From: Mycolicibacter terrae | Lineage (GTDB): Bacteria > Actinomycetota > Actinomycetes > Mycobacteriales > Mycobacteriaceae | Direction of reading: 5' to 3' | Assembly: GCF_010727125.1 (NCBI RefSeq) | Contig: NZ_AP022564.1 | Location: forward strand, 3,534,001 to 3,598,000 | DNA: 64,000 bases | Shown: in pieces, positions 40,849 through 48,741 of the stretch | Layout of the letters: the number at the start of each line of letters is the position of its first letter | Position numbering within the stretch: position 1 is the stretch's first letter | Notes under the pieces: model-generated | Databases searched by the model: none | What the model saw: the letters and a program-made list of their open reading frames with translations, nothing else | Told to the model about the DNA's origin: nothing | Made by a program: the position numbers and the translations under genes

Positions 40849-41679
40849 ATGGGATCAGTCGAGGACCGCTGGTACGACGTCACCCACGCGGGGCCGGAGA
40901 CCTGGCTCGCGTTCGCCGCGTGGCTGGCGATCGGGATCACCGTGCTGGCGCTGTTCTATCTGAACCGGCAACTGCAGCGAAACCGCCGTGCGGCGGCCGA
41001 GCAGACCCGCCCGCACGTGGCGATGTTCATGGAGCCGCACGCCGCGGACTGGCACGTCATCGAGCTGGTGGTCCGCAACTTCGGCAAGACCGCCGCCTAT
41101 GACATCCGGTTCTCGTTCGCCCAGCCGCCGACCGTGGCCCGCTATGAGACGGCTTCGGACGGCTACGCCGACGTGGTCGCGCTGCAGCTGCCCGAGGAGC
41201 TGACGGTGCTGGCGCCGAACCAGGAGTGGCGCACGGTGTGGGATTCGGCGATCGACCGGGCCGAGCTCGGTGAGGGCATCGAGTCGCGGTTCACCGGGAC
41301 GGTCAGCTACTTCGACACCCCCGAGGAGCCCAAGGGCTGGTTCGGGCGTGGCAAGCGGACCCGCTACGAGAACAAGGTGACGCTGGACTGGGGCGACCTG
41401 CCGCCGGTGCGCCGCGTCGAGTTGATGACCACCCACGACCTGGCCAAGCGGGAGAAGCAGAAGCTGGAGCTGCTGCGCAGCCTGCTCAGCTACTTCCACT
41501 ACGCCAGCAAGGAGACCCGCCCGGACGTGTTCCGCGGCGAGATCGAGCGGATCAACGGGGCGGCCCGCGAGATCCAGGACCGGCTGCGCGGCCGGGAGCA
41601 GCTCGAGGGCGCCGGCAACACCGACATCACGGTGCGGCTCGGCGATGCCAGCGCCGAGCTGGGCAAGCACCGCCACTGA
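40849..41679 (+). CDS. Conserved membrane-anchored hypothetical protein (Rv0633c-like)
   Basis: 276 residues. One membrane span near the N-terminus (WLAFAAWLAIGITVLALFYL, about residues 19-38), followed by basic residues, so the rest probably faces the cytoplasm. A beta-rich region (VAMFMEPHAADWHVIELVVRNFG) is followed by a helical, charged C-terminus (DLAKREKQKLELLRSLLSYFH). No catalytic motif is recognised. Starts 11 bases after the glyoxalase II-like gene, as Rv0633c follows Rv0634c in M. tuberculosis. Converges with the patatin gene, seven bases apart. Confidence 0.82.
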   Translation: MGSVEDRWYDVTHAGPETWLAFAAWLAIGITVLALFYLNRQLQRNRRAAAEQTRPHVAMFMEPHAADWHVIELVVRNFGKTAAYDIRFSFAQPPTVARYETASDGYADVVALQLPEELTVLAPNQEWRTVWDSAIDRAELGEGIESRFTGTVSYFDTPEEPKGWFGRGKRTRYENKVTLDWGDLPPVRRVELMTTHDLAKREKQKLELLRSLLSYFHYASKETRPDVFRGEIERINGAAREIQDRLRGREQLEGAGNTDITVRLGDASAELGKHRH

Positions 41680-41686
41680 GCCCGCG

Positions 41687-42733
41687 TCACTCGGCGCCCG
41701 GGTAGTGCGCCACCCGGAACCGCTGGAGGTAGGCCGGCCAGTCCCAGCCCGACAGGAACTCCTGCGTCGCGACGTAGCCGTTGTCGTAGAGCTCTTCGAG
41801 GCGGGCGCGGGAGATCCCGAAGTCCAGCACCCCGACGTCAGTCGGGTGGATCTTGATGGCGCGCACGCTGACCCACGGCTGGTTCAGGTAGGTCTGGTCG
41901 TGGCCGATCAGCAGGGTGCTGATCAGGTTCTCCAGCAGCCGCGACTGCCCGAACATGCGCAGCGGCCGCAGGCCCGGAACCATGTCACCGATGTCGCCGC
42001 CGGACAGCTCCGGCACCACCGTCACCCCGAAGGTGGGCCACAGCGGTGCGCGGCCGTCGAGCCGGTCGAACGTGTAGATCGGGAAGTTCGACAGCACCCC
42101 GCCGTCGACCAGGGTGGATCGCCGCCCGGCGGCGCTGGTCAGCGTCACCGGGCGGTAGAAGAACGGCACCGACATCGAGGCGCGCACCGCGTCGGCGACG
42201 GACTGCTCGTCGGGGTCGAGGCCGTAGACGCGACGGTAGTCCCACGGCAGCCGGACCAGCTGCCCGGTCGTCACGTCGGTCACGCTGACCACCGCCCGGT
42301 AGCGCCGCTCGGTCAGCAGGTTGACTGTGCTGTCGTAGGCCAGATCTCCCCAGGTGCGCACCCCCAGGTTGGCCAGCTCGCTGCGGATCCAGTCGTGGGC
42401 GACGTCGCCGCGGTACAGGCCGCTGTCGCGCAGGAATCCGTACGCCGCGCCCAACAGCGGGACCGGCACCTCGGTGTCGCGCCAGGTGTGCAGCGGCACC
42501 GACAGCGCCAGTTCCTTGACCTGCGCCGCGGTCAACTGATCGCCCTGTGCGGCCGCGGCCAGGATGGTGCCCACGACCGATCCGCCGGACACCCCGGAGA
42601 TGCGCTGCACCGAATACCCGGCGTCCATCAGCGCGACCACCGCGCCGACCAGCCCGATGAACCGCACTCCCCCGCCGGACAGCACCAGGTCCGCGTTCAG
42701 CGGCTGGGTCTTCGGCGATCCGCGAGCGGCCAT
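41687..42733 (-). CDS. Patatin-like phospholipase
   Basis: 348 residues. The Ser-Asp catalytic dyad is complete: glycine-rich LVLSGGGVRFIGLVGAVVAL, nucleophile ISGVSGGSVVG (G-x-S-x-G) and LVDGGVLSNFP (DGG). It should hydrolyse acyl lipids. No signal peptide. It begins 10 bases after the cyanase stop on the same strand and is the last gene of a three-gene run (SRPBCC protein, cyanase, patatin). Role in that set is unclear. Confidence 0.9.
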   Translation of the reverse strand: MAARGSPKTQPLNADLVLSGGGVRFIGLVGAVVALMDAGYSVQRISGVSGGSVVGTILAAAAQGDQLTAAQVKELALSVPLHTWRDTEVPVPLLGAAYGFLRDSGLYRGDVAHDWIRSELANLGVRTWGDLAYDSTVNLLTERRYRAVVSVTDVTTGQLVRLPWDYRRVYGLDPDEQSVADAVRASMSVPFFYRPVTLTSAAGRRSTLVDGGVLSNFPIYTFDRLDGRAPLWPTFGVTVVPELSGGDIGDMVPGLRPLRMFGQSRLLENLISTLLIGHDQTYLNQPWVSVRAIKIHPTDVGVLDFGISRARLEELYDNGYVATQEFLSGWDWPAYLQRFRVAHYPGAE

Positions 42734-42743
42734 CGGTCGGCGC

Positions 42744-43205
42744 TCAGTCCGCGGAGTTCCACTCGTAGGGCAGGAATTTGCCGTCGAGGGTGATCACCAC
42801 CCGATCACCGCCCGGGTGCGGCTTCTTGTCGATGTCCACGCTGAAATTTATCGCGCTCATGATGCCGTCGCCGAACTGCTCGTGGATCAGTTCCTTGATC
42901 GCCGGGCCATAGACGCTCACCGCCTCATGCAGCCGGTAGATGGTCGGGTCGGCGGGCACGCGAGACTGCTGGCCGCGCATCGGCACCGCGGCCAGCACCG
43001 GCACCACCGAACGATCCAGCCCGAGCAGCCCGGCCAGGATCTCACCCAGCTCGGCGGGGATGGGCTGCTGGCCCAGCAGCGCCGAGGTGGTCCACACGAC
43101 CGGTCTCTTGATCGCGTCGGCCAACTCCTGCCAGGTCAGGCCCTTGGCCAGCCGGGCGGCGACGATCTGCTCGGTGATCTCGCGTCGGTTCATGGCTTCC
43201 AGCAT
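42744..43205 (-). CDS. cynS: Cyanate hydratase (cyanase)
   Basis: 153 residues from ATG 43205; ATG 43193 (149 residues) is an alternative, and neither has a clear Shine-Dalgarno site. The catalytic region is well kept: PTIYRLHEAVSVYGPAIKEL (the Arg and Glu), IHEQFGDGIMSAINFSVDID (the Ser) and a TLDGKFLPYEW end. Cyanase converts cyanate plus bicarbonate to ammonia and carbon dioxide and works as a decamer. The N-terminal helical domain (AKGLTWQELADAI) is also typical. No carbonic anhydrase or cyanate transporter is adjacent. Confidence 0.92.
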   Translation of the reverse strand: MLEAMNRREITEQIVAARLAKGLTWQELADAIKRPVVWTTSALLGQQPIPAELGEILAGLLGLDRSVVPVLAAVPMRGQQSRVPADPTIYRLHEAVSVYGPAIKELIHEQFGDGIMSAINFSVDIDKKPHPGGDRVVITLDGKFLPYEWNSAD

Positions 43206-43216
43206 GCCCGTGTCGC

Positions 43217-43654
43217 TCAGCCTTCGAAATAGCGGCGCAGGTTCTCCCACATCGCGGCATGCGAACTGCCGCCGTCGCGCAGCACGGTGTTCATCAACAA
43301 CCCGGGCGCTGTGATGTCGACCTGCTCGTGCAACCGGCTGCCGCCACCGTGCGGGCGCACGGTCACCGTCGACCACATCTCGATGCCGGGCCGCTGCAGC
43401 GTGTGGCTGCGGATCTCACCGGGGCGGTCGGCCCGCAGCTCCACCCGGCAGGTGAAGCGGATCGGTATGCCGTACAGGCGCATGCGGTGCGGGGCCAGGT
43501 AGCGGGTGGCGCCGTCGGTACCGCCGGGGATCCGGCGCACGTCCACCAACATCGGATGCAGGGCCTCGTAGTTGACCAGGTCGGCCAGAAACGTCGCGAC
43601 GGCGTCCGGGGGCGCGGCGATGTCGGCGGTGTGCTCCAGGCGTCCGCAGGCCAT
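43217..43654 (-). CDS. SRPBCC (START-like) domain protein
   Basis: 145 residues from ATG 43654. The polyketide-cyclase/SRPBCC fold is indicated by LEHTADIAAPPDAVATFLADLVNYEALHPMLVDVRRI, a beta-rich core and a C-terminal helix (SSHAAMWENLRRYFEG). Such proteins bind lipophilic ligands. It is divergent from the thioredoxin-like gene and lies 11 bases upstream of cyanase, on the same strand. Function not assigned. Confidence 0.82.
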   Translation of the reverse strand: MACGRLEHTADIAAPPDAVATFLADLVNYEALHPMLVDVRRIPGGTDGATRYLAPHRMRLYGIPIRFTCRVELRADRPGEIRSHTLQRPGIEMWSTVTVRPHGGGSRLHEQVDITAPGLLMNTVLRDGGSSHAAMWENLRRYFEG

Positions 43655-43699
43655 GTCAGCGACCTTAGCCCGGTGAGGACCGCTGGCATACTCGGCGGC

Positions 43700-44206
43700 A
43701 TGCCCCCTGCCAAAGTCTCCGGACTGCGCCTGCTGATCGCCGTACTGATGGCCGCGGCGGCGCTGTTGGCCGCGGGCTGCGGTTCGCGGACCACATCCGC
43801 GAGCACCCAGCTGGACTTCACCGCCCAAACCCTCGACGGCCGGCCGTTCTCCGGCGCGAGCCTGCACGGCAGGCCGGCGGTGCTGTGGTTCTGGGCGCCG
43901 TGGTGTCCCACCTGCCAGCGGGATGCACCGCTGGTGGTGCGGGTGGCCGCCGCGAACCCGGCGGTGACGTTCGTCGGGGTGGGCGCCCAGGACCAGCTGG
44001 ACGCACTTCAGCGGTTCAGCACCAAGTACGGCGTCGACAAGTTCACCCAGTTGGCCGACACCGACGCCGCGGTGTGGGCCCGCTTCGGGGTGACCCGTCA
44101 GCCCGCGTACGCCTTCATCAGCCCGGACGGGAAGGTGGAGGTGGTGAAGGGCTCACTGTCCGAAGCCGATCTGAGTGCCCGAGTGCATGCTTTGACGCAG
44201 TCGTGA
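43700..44206 (+). CDS. Thioredoxin-fold lipoprotein (TlpA/DsbE-like)
   Basis: 168 residues from ATG 43700. A signal peptide ends in the lipobox LAAGC (Cys about residue 27), then a redoxin domain with the active site WFWAPWCPTCQRDAP and the cis-Pro region GVTRQPAYAFI. A membrane-anchored oxidoreductase that works on disulfides outside the membrane is expected. Its stop overlaps the CcdA-like gene start by four bases (GTGA), so the pair forms an extracytoplasmic thiol-redox module. A homologous pair sits at 48742-50055 on the other strand. Confidence 0.87.
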   Translation: MPPAKVSGLRLLIAVLMAAAALLAAGCGSRTTSASTQLDFTAQTLDGRPFSGASLHGRPAVLWFWAPWCPTCQRDAPLVVRVAAANPAVTFVGVGAQDQLDALQRFSTKYGVDKFTQLADTDAAVWARFGVTRQPAYAFISPDGKVEVVKGSLSEADLSARVHALTQS

Positions 44207-45045
44207 TCGACACCGCCACACTGAGTTTCGCCCTGGGCGCCGGGCTGGTCGCGGCGCTGAACCCGTGCGGGTTCGCATTTCTTCCGGGCTATCTGGGTTT
44301 GGTGATCGCCGACAGCCGGGGCGCGTCGCGGCCGGTCGCGCTGGCCCGGGCCGGTGCGGCGACGGTGACGATGTCGGCGGGATTCCTGACAGTGTTCGGG
44401 ATTTTCGGGTTGGCGGTGTCGCCGCTGATCGCCTCGGCGCAGAGGTATCTGCCGTTCGCCACCGTGGTCATCGGCGTAGGGCTGCTGGCGATGGGCGCCT
44501 GGCTGCTGTCCGGTCGGGACATCTCGGTGCTGCTGCCCAAGGCGGTGGGCGCAACCCCGACGGCGCGACTGGGCTCGATGTACGGCTACGGCGTCGGCTA
44601 CGCGGTCGCGTCGCTGTCCTGCACGATCGCGCCGTTCCTCGCGGTGATCAGCACCACGTTCCAACGGGGCTCCACGCTGGCCGGGGTGCTGGCGTTCGTC
44701 GCCTATGCCGCCGGTATGAGCATCACCGTCGGGGTCGCGGCGCTGGCGGTGGCACTGGCCGGCTCCTCGGCGACCTCGGCGCTGCGCCGGGTGCTGCCGT
44801 ATGTGGGCCGCATCGCCGGGGTGATCGTGGTGTTGACCGGGCTGTACGTCACCTATTACGGCTACTACGAGATCCGGTTGTACTTCGCCGGGGCCGGCGC
44901 CGACGATCCGGTGATCCACGCGGCGGGCGTGGTGCAGTCCTGGCTGGCCGATCAGGTCGACGCGCTGGGGGCCTGGCCGCTGTTGGGAGCGGCCGTAGTA
45001 CTAGTATCGGTTTCGATTGTTTCAATTAGGCGCACTCGCGGGTAG
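44203..45045 (+). CDS. CcdA/DipZ-type membrane electron-transfer protein
   Basis: 280 residues from GTG 44203. Six or more membrane spans. Two conserved Cys regions carry electrons: ALNPCGFAFLPGYLGL and SLSCTIAPFLAVI. CcdA-type proteins pass reducing equivalents from cytoplasmic thioredoxin to outside thioredoxin-like partners. It overlaps the lipoprotein thioredoxin gene. The M. tuberculosis counterpart is the Rv2877c-type protein paired with MPT53. The paralogue here is at 48742-49569. Confidence 0.88.
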   Translation: MIDTATLSFALGAGLVAALNPCGFAFLPGYLGLVIADSRGASRPVALARAGAATVTMSAGFLTVFGIFGLAVSPLIASAQRYLPFATVVIGVGLLAMGAWLLSGRDISVLLPKAVGATPTARLGSMYGYGVGYAVASLSCTIAPFLAVISTTFQRGSTLAGVLAFVAYAAGMSITVGVAALAVALAGSSATSALRRVLPYVGRIAGVIVVLTGLYVTYYGYYEIRLYFAGAGADDPVIHAAGVVQSWLADQVDALGAWPLLGAAVVLVSVSIVSIRRTRG

Positions 45046-45054
45046 CATGGACCC

Positions 45055-45570
45055 ATGCCCACCGCCGCCGCACCCATCGCCCGCCTGATCGCCGAACGCG
45101 CCCGCGCCGATGCCGGGTTCGCCCAGGTGCTCGACGCCCTGATGGAGGCGCCGACCGCGCCGCAGGGCACCTTGGAGCGCATCGCCGCCCACGCGCTGAA
45201 CGACCAGCGCCGCGCCGCCCTGATCGACGACTTCGTCGCCGGGGCACTGCCCACCCCGAAGGTCCAGGCGCTGCTGCGGCTCGGCACACCGCAGGCCGTG
45301 CACCGGCTGCGCAGCCGCGGCAAGCTCATCGGCGCGCCCGTGGGCAACCAGACCTGGTTCCCCGCCTGGCAATTCGACGACGCGCGGCTGCGCGCCGACC
45401 TGCCCGAGATCCTGGAGCTGCTGGGCCGGTTCACCACCGATCCGCTGGCCGCCGACCGCGTCATGCGGCTCACCCATGACGAATTGGGCGGTGTCTCGAT
45501 CGCCGAGGCGCTGCGCCGCCCCGACACCGCGGCGACCGCCCGGCGGATGCTCACCGCGCTCGGTGCCTGA
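45055..45570 (+). CDS. Xre/MbcA-type antitoxin
   Basis: 171 residues. The MbcA/ParS/Xre architecture is visible: an N-terminal helical part with a helix-turn-helix-like region (PKVQALLRLGTPQAVHRLRSRGKLIGAPVGNQTWFPAWQ) and a C-terminal toxin-binding domain (ILELLGRFTTDPLAADRVMRLTHDELGGVSIAEALRRPDTAATARRMLTALGA). The RES toxin follows with an 8-base overlap, the standard order for this toxin-antitoxin type. Expected to neutralise the toxin and repress the operon. Starts 10 bases after the CcdA-like gene. Confidence 0.85.
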   Translation: MPTAAAPIARLIAERARADAGFAQVLDALMEAPTAPQGTLERIAAHALNDQRRAALIDDFVAGALPTPKVQALLRLGTPQAVHRLRSRGKLIGAPVGNQTWFPAWQFDDARLRADLPEILELLGRFTTDPLAADRVMRLTHDELGGVSIAEALRRPDTAATARRMLTALGA

Positions 45571-46180
45571 GCTTCCCGCCGGCTACCGGGCCCCGCTGCC
45601 CGATGCCCGGCCGACCGGGCTGCGCCGCCGCCGGATCACCGCCGGGACGCAGCTGTGGCGCCTGGACGCCGAGCATCCCGGCGCCTGGACGTGGGAGGGC
45701 TTCGCCGAACCGCGCTACCGCTTCGACCCGTCGTCGGGAGGTTTCCGCACCCGCTACGGCGCAACCGATCTGCTCGGCGCGTTCCGGGAGCGCTACCGGC
45801 TGACCGGGCTGATGATCCCCGCCGACCACTCCGGCCACCACCTGGTGCTGCTGACCGCCGCCCGGCACCTGCGGGTGCTCGACCTGCGCACCGAACGCAA
45901 CCTGGACGCCCTGGGGGTCGACGACCAGATCAGCACCGGCCAGCACGACGCGGTGTGGGGCACCTGCCAACAGCTGGCCGACGCGGTGCGGCGCTGGTGG
46001 CCCGAACCCGAGGAATGCCCGGATGCGATCGTCTACCGGTCGCGCACCACCCCGGAGACCTCGGTCAACTTCGCGTTCTTCGCCGTCGAAGCGTTCGAGG
46101 TGGCGGCGTGGCCGCTGTCGCAGCGCCCCGACGTGACAGCGGATCTGGTGCTGCGACACGGGTTTACGATCGGATACTGA
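45563..46180 (+). CDS. RES-domain toxin (NAD-degrading, MbcT-like)
   Basis: 205 residues from GTG 45563. The RES domain has the Arg, Tyr and Glu of the NAD-binding pocket (RYRFDPSSGGFRTRYGATDLLGAFRERY) and a Ser in DDQISTGQHDAVW. In characterised systems (MbcT of M. tuberculosis, Res of Pseudomonas) such proteins degrade NAD and stop growth unless bound by the antitoxin. It overlaps the antitoxin gene by eight bases, so translation is coupled. Activity in this organism is inferred. Confidence 0.85.
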   Translation: MPELPAGYRAPLPDARPTGLRRRRITAGTQLWRLDAEHPGAWTWEGFAEPRYRFDPSSGGFRTRYGATDLLGAFRERYRLTGLMIPADHSGHHLVLLTAARHLRVLDLRTERNLDALGVDDQISTGQHDAVWGTCQQLADAVRRWWPEPEECPDAIVYRSRTTPETSVNFAFFAVEAFEVAAWPLSQRPDVTADLVLRHGFTIGY

Positions 46181-46230
46181 GCGCGTCGTTTCCCGCCCGC
46201 CCCATCCGTCACCGGTCCGGAGGATATGGG

Positions 46231-46360
46231 TGTGTGCCCGCCTTTGAGCGACAATGCCGATTATGTCAAGCTGTGGCGGCGCCGGCCCGACGCCCGATTC
46301 CCGCCGCGCGCCCCGGGCGGGCTGACATAACGCCGCCTGTCGCTCAAAGGCGGGCACACA
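46231..46360. repeat. 130-bp palindromic element with 23-bp perfect arms
   Basis: Positions 46231-46253 are the exact inverse of 46338-46360; arms include TGCCCGCCTTTGAGCGACA. Inner TTATGTCA/TGACATAA arms add pairing, so the 84-base middle can also fold. It lies between the convergent RES toxin and phosphofructokinase genes. The core is shared with a second palindrome at 58839-58930. It may be a dispersed intergenic repeat or a bidirectional terminator. Confidence 0.85.
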
Positions 46361-46406
46361 TCACATCCCCCACGACGCCGGAGGACCACCGCCGCAGGCC
46401 GCGGGC

Positions 46407-47531
46407 TCAGCCCGCAGCAACGCTCTCATCGCCGAACCGGATACCCATGTCGCGAGCGGTCTGGATCGAATCGCAGTCCGGCGGAACGGTTTTCTGCCGG
46501 CTGATGGCGTCGGCCAGCGGCACATAGTCCACCGTCGGCGGGTTGAGCGCCACCATCACCCCGCTGTGGCCCTCATCGAGGGCGCGCACCGCGGCGGCCC
46601 CGAACCGCAGCCCCAGCAGCCGGTCCAGCGACGTCGGCGATCCGCCACGCAGCAGGTGGCCGAGTACCACCGCGCGCGATTCGCGCCCGGTCAGCGCCTC
46701 GAGTTCGGCGGCCACCTTCGCACCGACGCCGCCCAGGCGTTCGGCCTGGCCCACCGACTTGGCCATCACGGTGCGCTCGCCGCCCACCGGCATGGCGCCC
46801 TCGGCCACGCACACGATGGAGTACGTCGAACCGCGTTGTGCCCGTTGGTTGATCAGTTCGGCGACCGGTTCGAGGCGGTAGGGGATCTCCGGGATGAGGA
46901 TGGCGTGTACCCCGGAGGCCATGCCGGCGTGCAGGGCGATCCAGCCGGCGTAGCGGCCCATCACCTCGACCACGATGATCCGGCTGTGCGACGTGGCGGT
47001 GGCGAACAGCCGGTCGATGCACTCCGAGGCGAACCCGACGGCGCTGTCGAAGCCGAATGTCGACGCGGTGCGGTCCAGATCGTTGTCGATGGTCTTGGGC
47101 ACCCCGACCAACCGCAGCCCTGCCTTGTGCAGATGGTCGCCGATCGTCAGCGACCCGTCGCCGCCGACGGTGACCAGCGCGTCGACCCGGCGTTCGGCGA
47201 AAAGCTCGAGCAGCTCCTCGGTGCGGTCGACCTCGACCCAGCTGCCGTCGGCCTGCTGCACCGGGTAGGCGATCGGGTTGCCGCGGTTGGTGCTGCCCAG
47301 AATGGTGCCGCCCTGGTGGATGATGCCGCGCACCCGGTCGCGGGTCAGGTCGATCAGCCCACCGTCGGCGTAGTCGTCGCCCAGCAGCAACCCGTTGAAG
47401 CCGTCGCGGATGCCGACCACATCCCAGCCGCGGTTGCGGGCGGCCAGCGTGGTGGCGTAGATGACGGCGTTGAGACCGGGCGCGTCGCCGCCGCCGGTAC
47501 TGATCGCGATGCGTTTGATGCCGGGCGTCAC
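46407..47531 (-). CDS. pfkA: 6-phosphofructokinase
   Basis: 374 residues from GTG 47531. Motifs: RIAISTGGGDAPGLNAVI, VTVGGDGSLTIG, PKTIDNDLDRTASTFGFDSA and EVMGRYAGW. The GGDGS segment (Gly at the position equivalent to E. coli 104) favours ATP as phosphate donor, while PKTIDND (Lys at the position of E. coli Gly124) is typical of pyrophosphate-dependent enzymes, placing it in the mixed actinobacterial class. Its start overlaps the dehydrogenase stop by four bases (GTGA). Phosphorylates fructose 6-phosphate in glycolysis. Confidence 0.92.
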   Translation of the reverse strand: MTPGIKRIAISTGGGDAPGLNAVIYATTLAARNRGWDVVGIRDGFNGLLLGDDYADGGLIDLTRDRVRGIIHQGGTILGSTNRGNPIAYPVQQADGSWVEVDRTEELLELFAERRVDALVTVGGDGSLTIGDHLHKAGLRLVGVPKTIDNDLDRTASTFGFDSAVGFASECIDRLFATATSHSRIIVVEVMGRYAGWIALHAGMASGVHAILIPEIPYRLEPVAELINQRAQRGSTYSIVCVAEGAMPVGGERTVMAKSVGQAERLGGVGAKVAAELEALTGRESRAVVLGHLLRGGSPTSLDRLLGLRFGAAAVRALDEGHSGVMVALNPPTVDYVPLADAISRQKTVPPDCDSIQTARDMGIRFGDESVAAG

Positions 47532-48691
47532 GACACCTCCTGTGACGCGCTCTTCGGGTCGATCAGGATCTTGGCGTGCTTGGCCGGGTCACCCAGCGCG
47601 TCGAACGCATTGGCCACCCCGCCCAGTCCGATAGTGCCGGTGATCAGCGGCGAAACATCGACCTTGCCCTCGGCGATCATGTGCAGGGTGTCACGGAATT
47701 CCATTGGCGTGTATCCCAATACGAACCGCAGGTCGGTTTCCTTGTTGATCGCGATCGCGGGCCGGAACGCGTCGTTTCCCATGCACACCCCGACCACGAC
47801 CACCCGGGAGAACAGGGGCGCACCGGCGATGATGCCGTCGATGACACCCGGTACCCCGACGCACTCGAAGATCACCGGGCGGTTGGGGGTGGCGGCCCCG
47901 ACGGCTTCGGCGGCCCGCCAGACGTGCCACCAGGGCAACCGTGCCTTGTACAGCTTTTCGACGGTGCCCACCGCCAGGCCCAGCGCATCCGGCGCTTTCT
48001 CCAGGTGGCCGTGGCCCGCGGCGGCGGCATACGGCGAGTCCTGTGCCGGGTCGACGACGATGTCGGCGCCGCATCGGGTGGCCAGCGCGCGCCGGCCGGG
48101 CGAGAAGTCGCCGGCGATCACCGTGCGCACCCCGCGCGCCTTGAGCATGCACACCACCGCCAGGCCGATGGGTCCACAGCCGATCACGATCGCCACGTCG
48201 CGTTTGCGCACCTCGCCGCGCCGTACGGCATGCCAGGCGACGGCCATCGGCTCGGTGAGGGCGGCCGCGTCCACCGACAGCCCGTTGGGAACCGGCAGGG
48301 CCAGCGACTGCTCGACGAGCATCTGCTCGGCGTAGCCGCCCGGCGCCGATTCCGACAGCCCGACCGCATGGACGTCCTCGCCGCGCCGCAACAGTGGGAT
48401 CGCGACCACCCGGGTGCCGGGCCGCGGCGCTTTGCGGGTCCGGGGCCCGTGGTCGAGCACCTCACCGCAGAATTCGTGCCCGAGCACCACCTGCTGATCC
48501 GAGCGCATGAACCCGTCGTAGCCGGTCTCGGCCATGATGTCGGCGACGTCGTCGCAGTGCTGCCGGGCGTGCAGGTCCGAGCCGCAGATGCCGCAGCGCA
48601 GCACCTCGAGCAGCAGTTGGCCTTTGGCCGGAACCGGGGTGGGCAGGTCGACGACTTCGAGTTGCGAGTTCTTACAGCTGACCGCTTTCAC
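47528..48691 (-). CDS. Zinc-dependent alcohol dehydrogenase-like oxidoreductase
   Basis: 387 residues from GTG 48691. Medium-chain dehydrogenase fold: catalytic zinc Cys in RCGICGSDLHARQHC, His/Glu in VVLGHEFCGEV, and the NAD-binding VIGCGPIGLAVVCMLKARG. The structural-zinc four-Cys loop is absent. The substrate is unknown; it resembles threonine or sorbitol dehydrogenase-like family members. The four-base overlap with phosphofructokinase suggests a sugar-related role. Frame extension to 49231 is antisense noise over the CcdA-like gene. Confidence 0.88.
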   Translation of the reverse strand: MKAVSCKNSQLEVVDLPTPVPAKGQLLLEVLRCGICGSDLHARQHCDDVADIMAETGYDGFMRSDQQVVLGHEFCGEVLDHGPRTRKAPRPGTRVVAIPLLRRGEDVHAVGLSESAPGGYAEQMLVEQSLALPVPNGLSVDAAALTEPMAVAWHAVRRGEVRKRDVAIVIGCGPIGLAVVCMLKARGVRTVIAGDFSPGRRALATRCGADIVVDPAQDSPYAAAAGHGHLEKAPDALGLAVGTVEKLYKARLPWWHVWRAAEAVGAATPNRPVIFECVGVPGVIDGIIAGAPLFSRVVVVGVCMGNDAFRPAIAINKETDLRFVLGYTPMEFRDTLHMIAEGKVDVSPLITGTIGLGGVANAFDALGDPAKHAKILIDPKSASQEVS

Positions 48692-48741
48692 AAACTCCAG
48701 CCTACGAGGCAGGCCCGCCGGCGCCGGGGTTTGCGGTGTTG

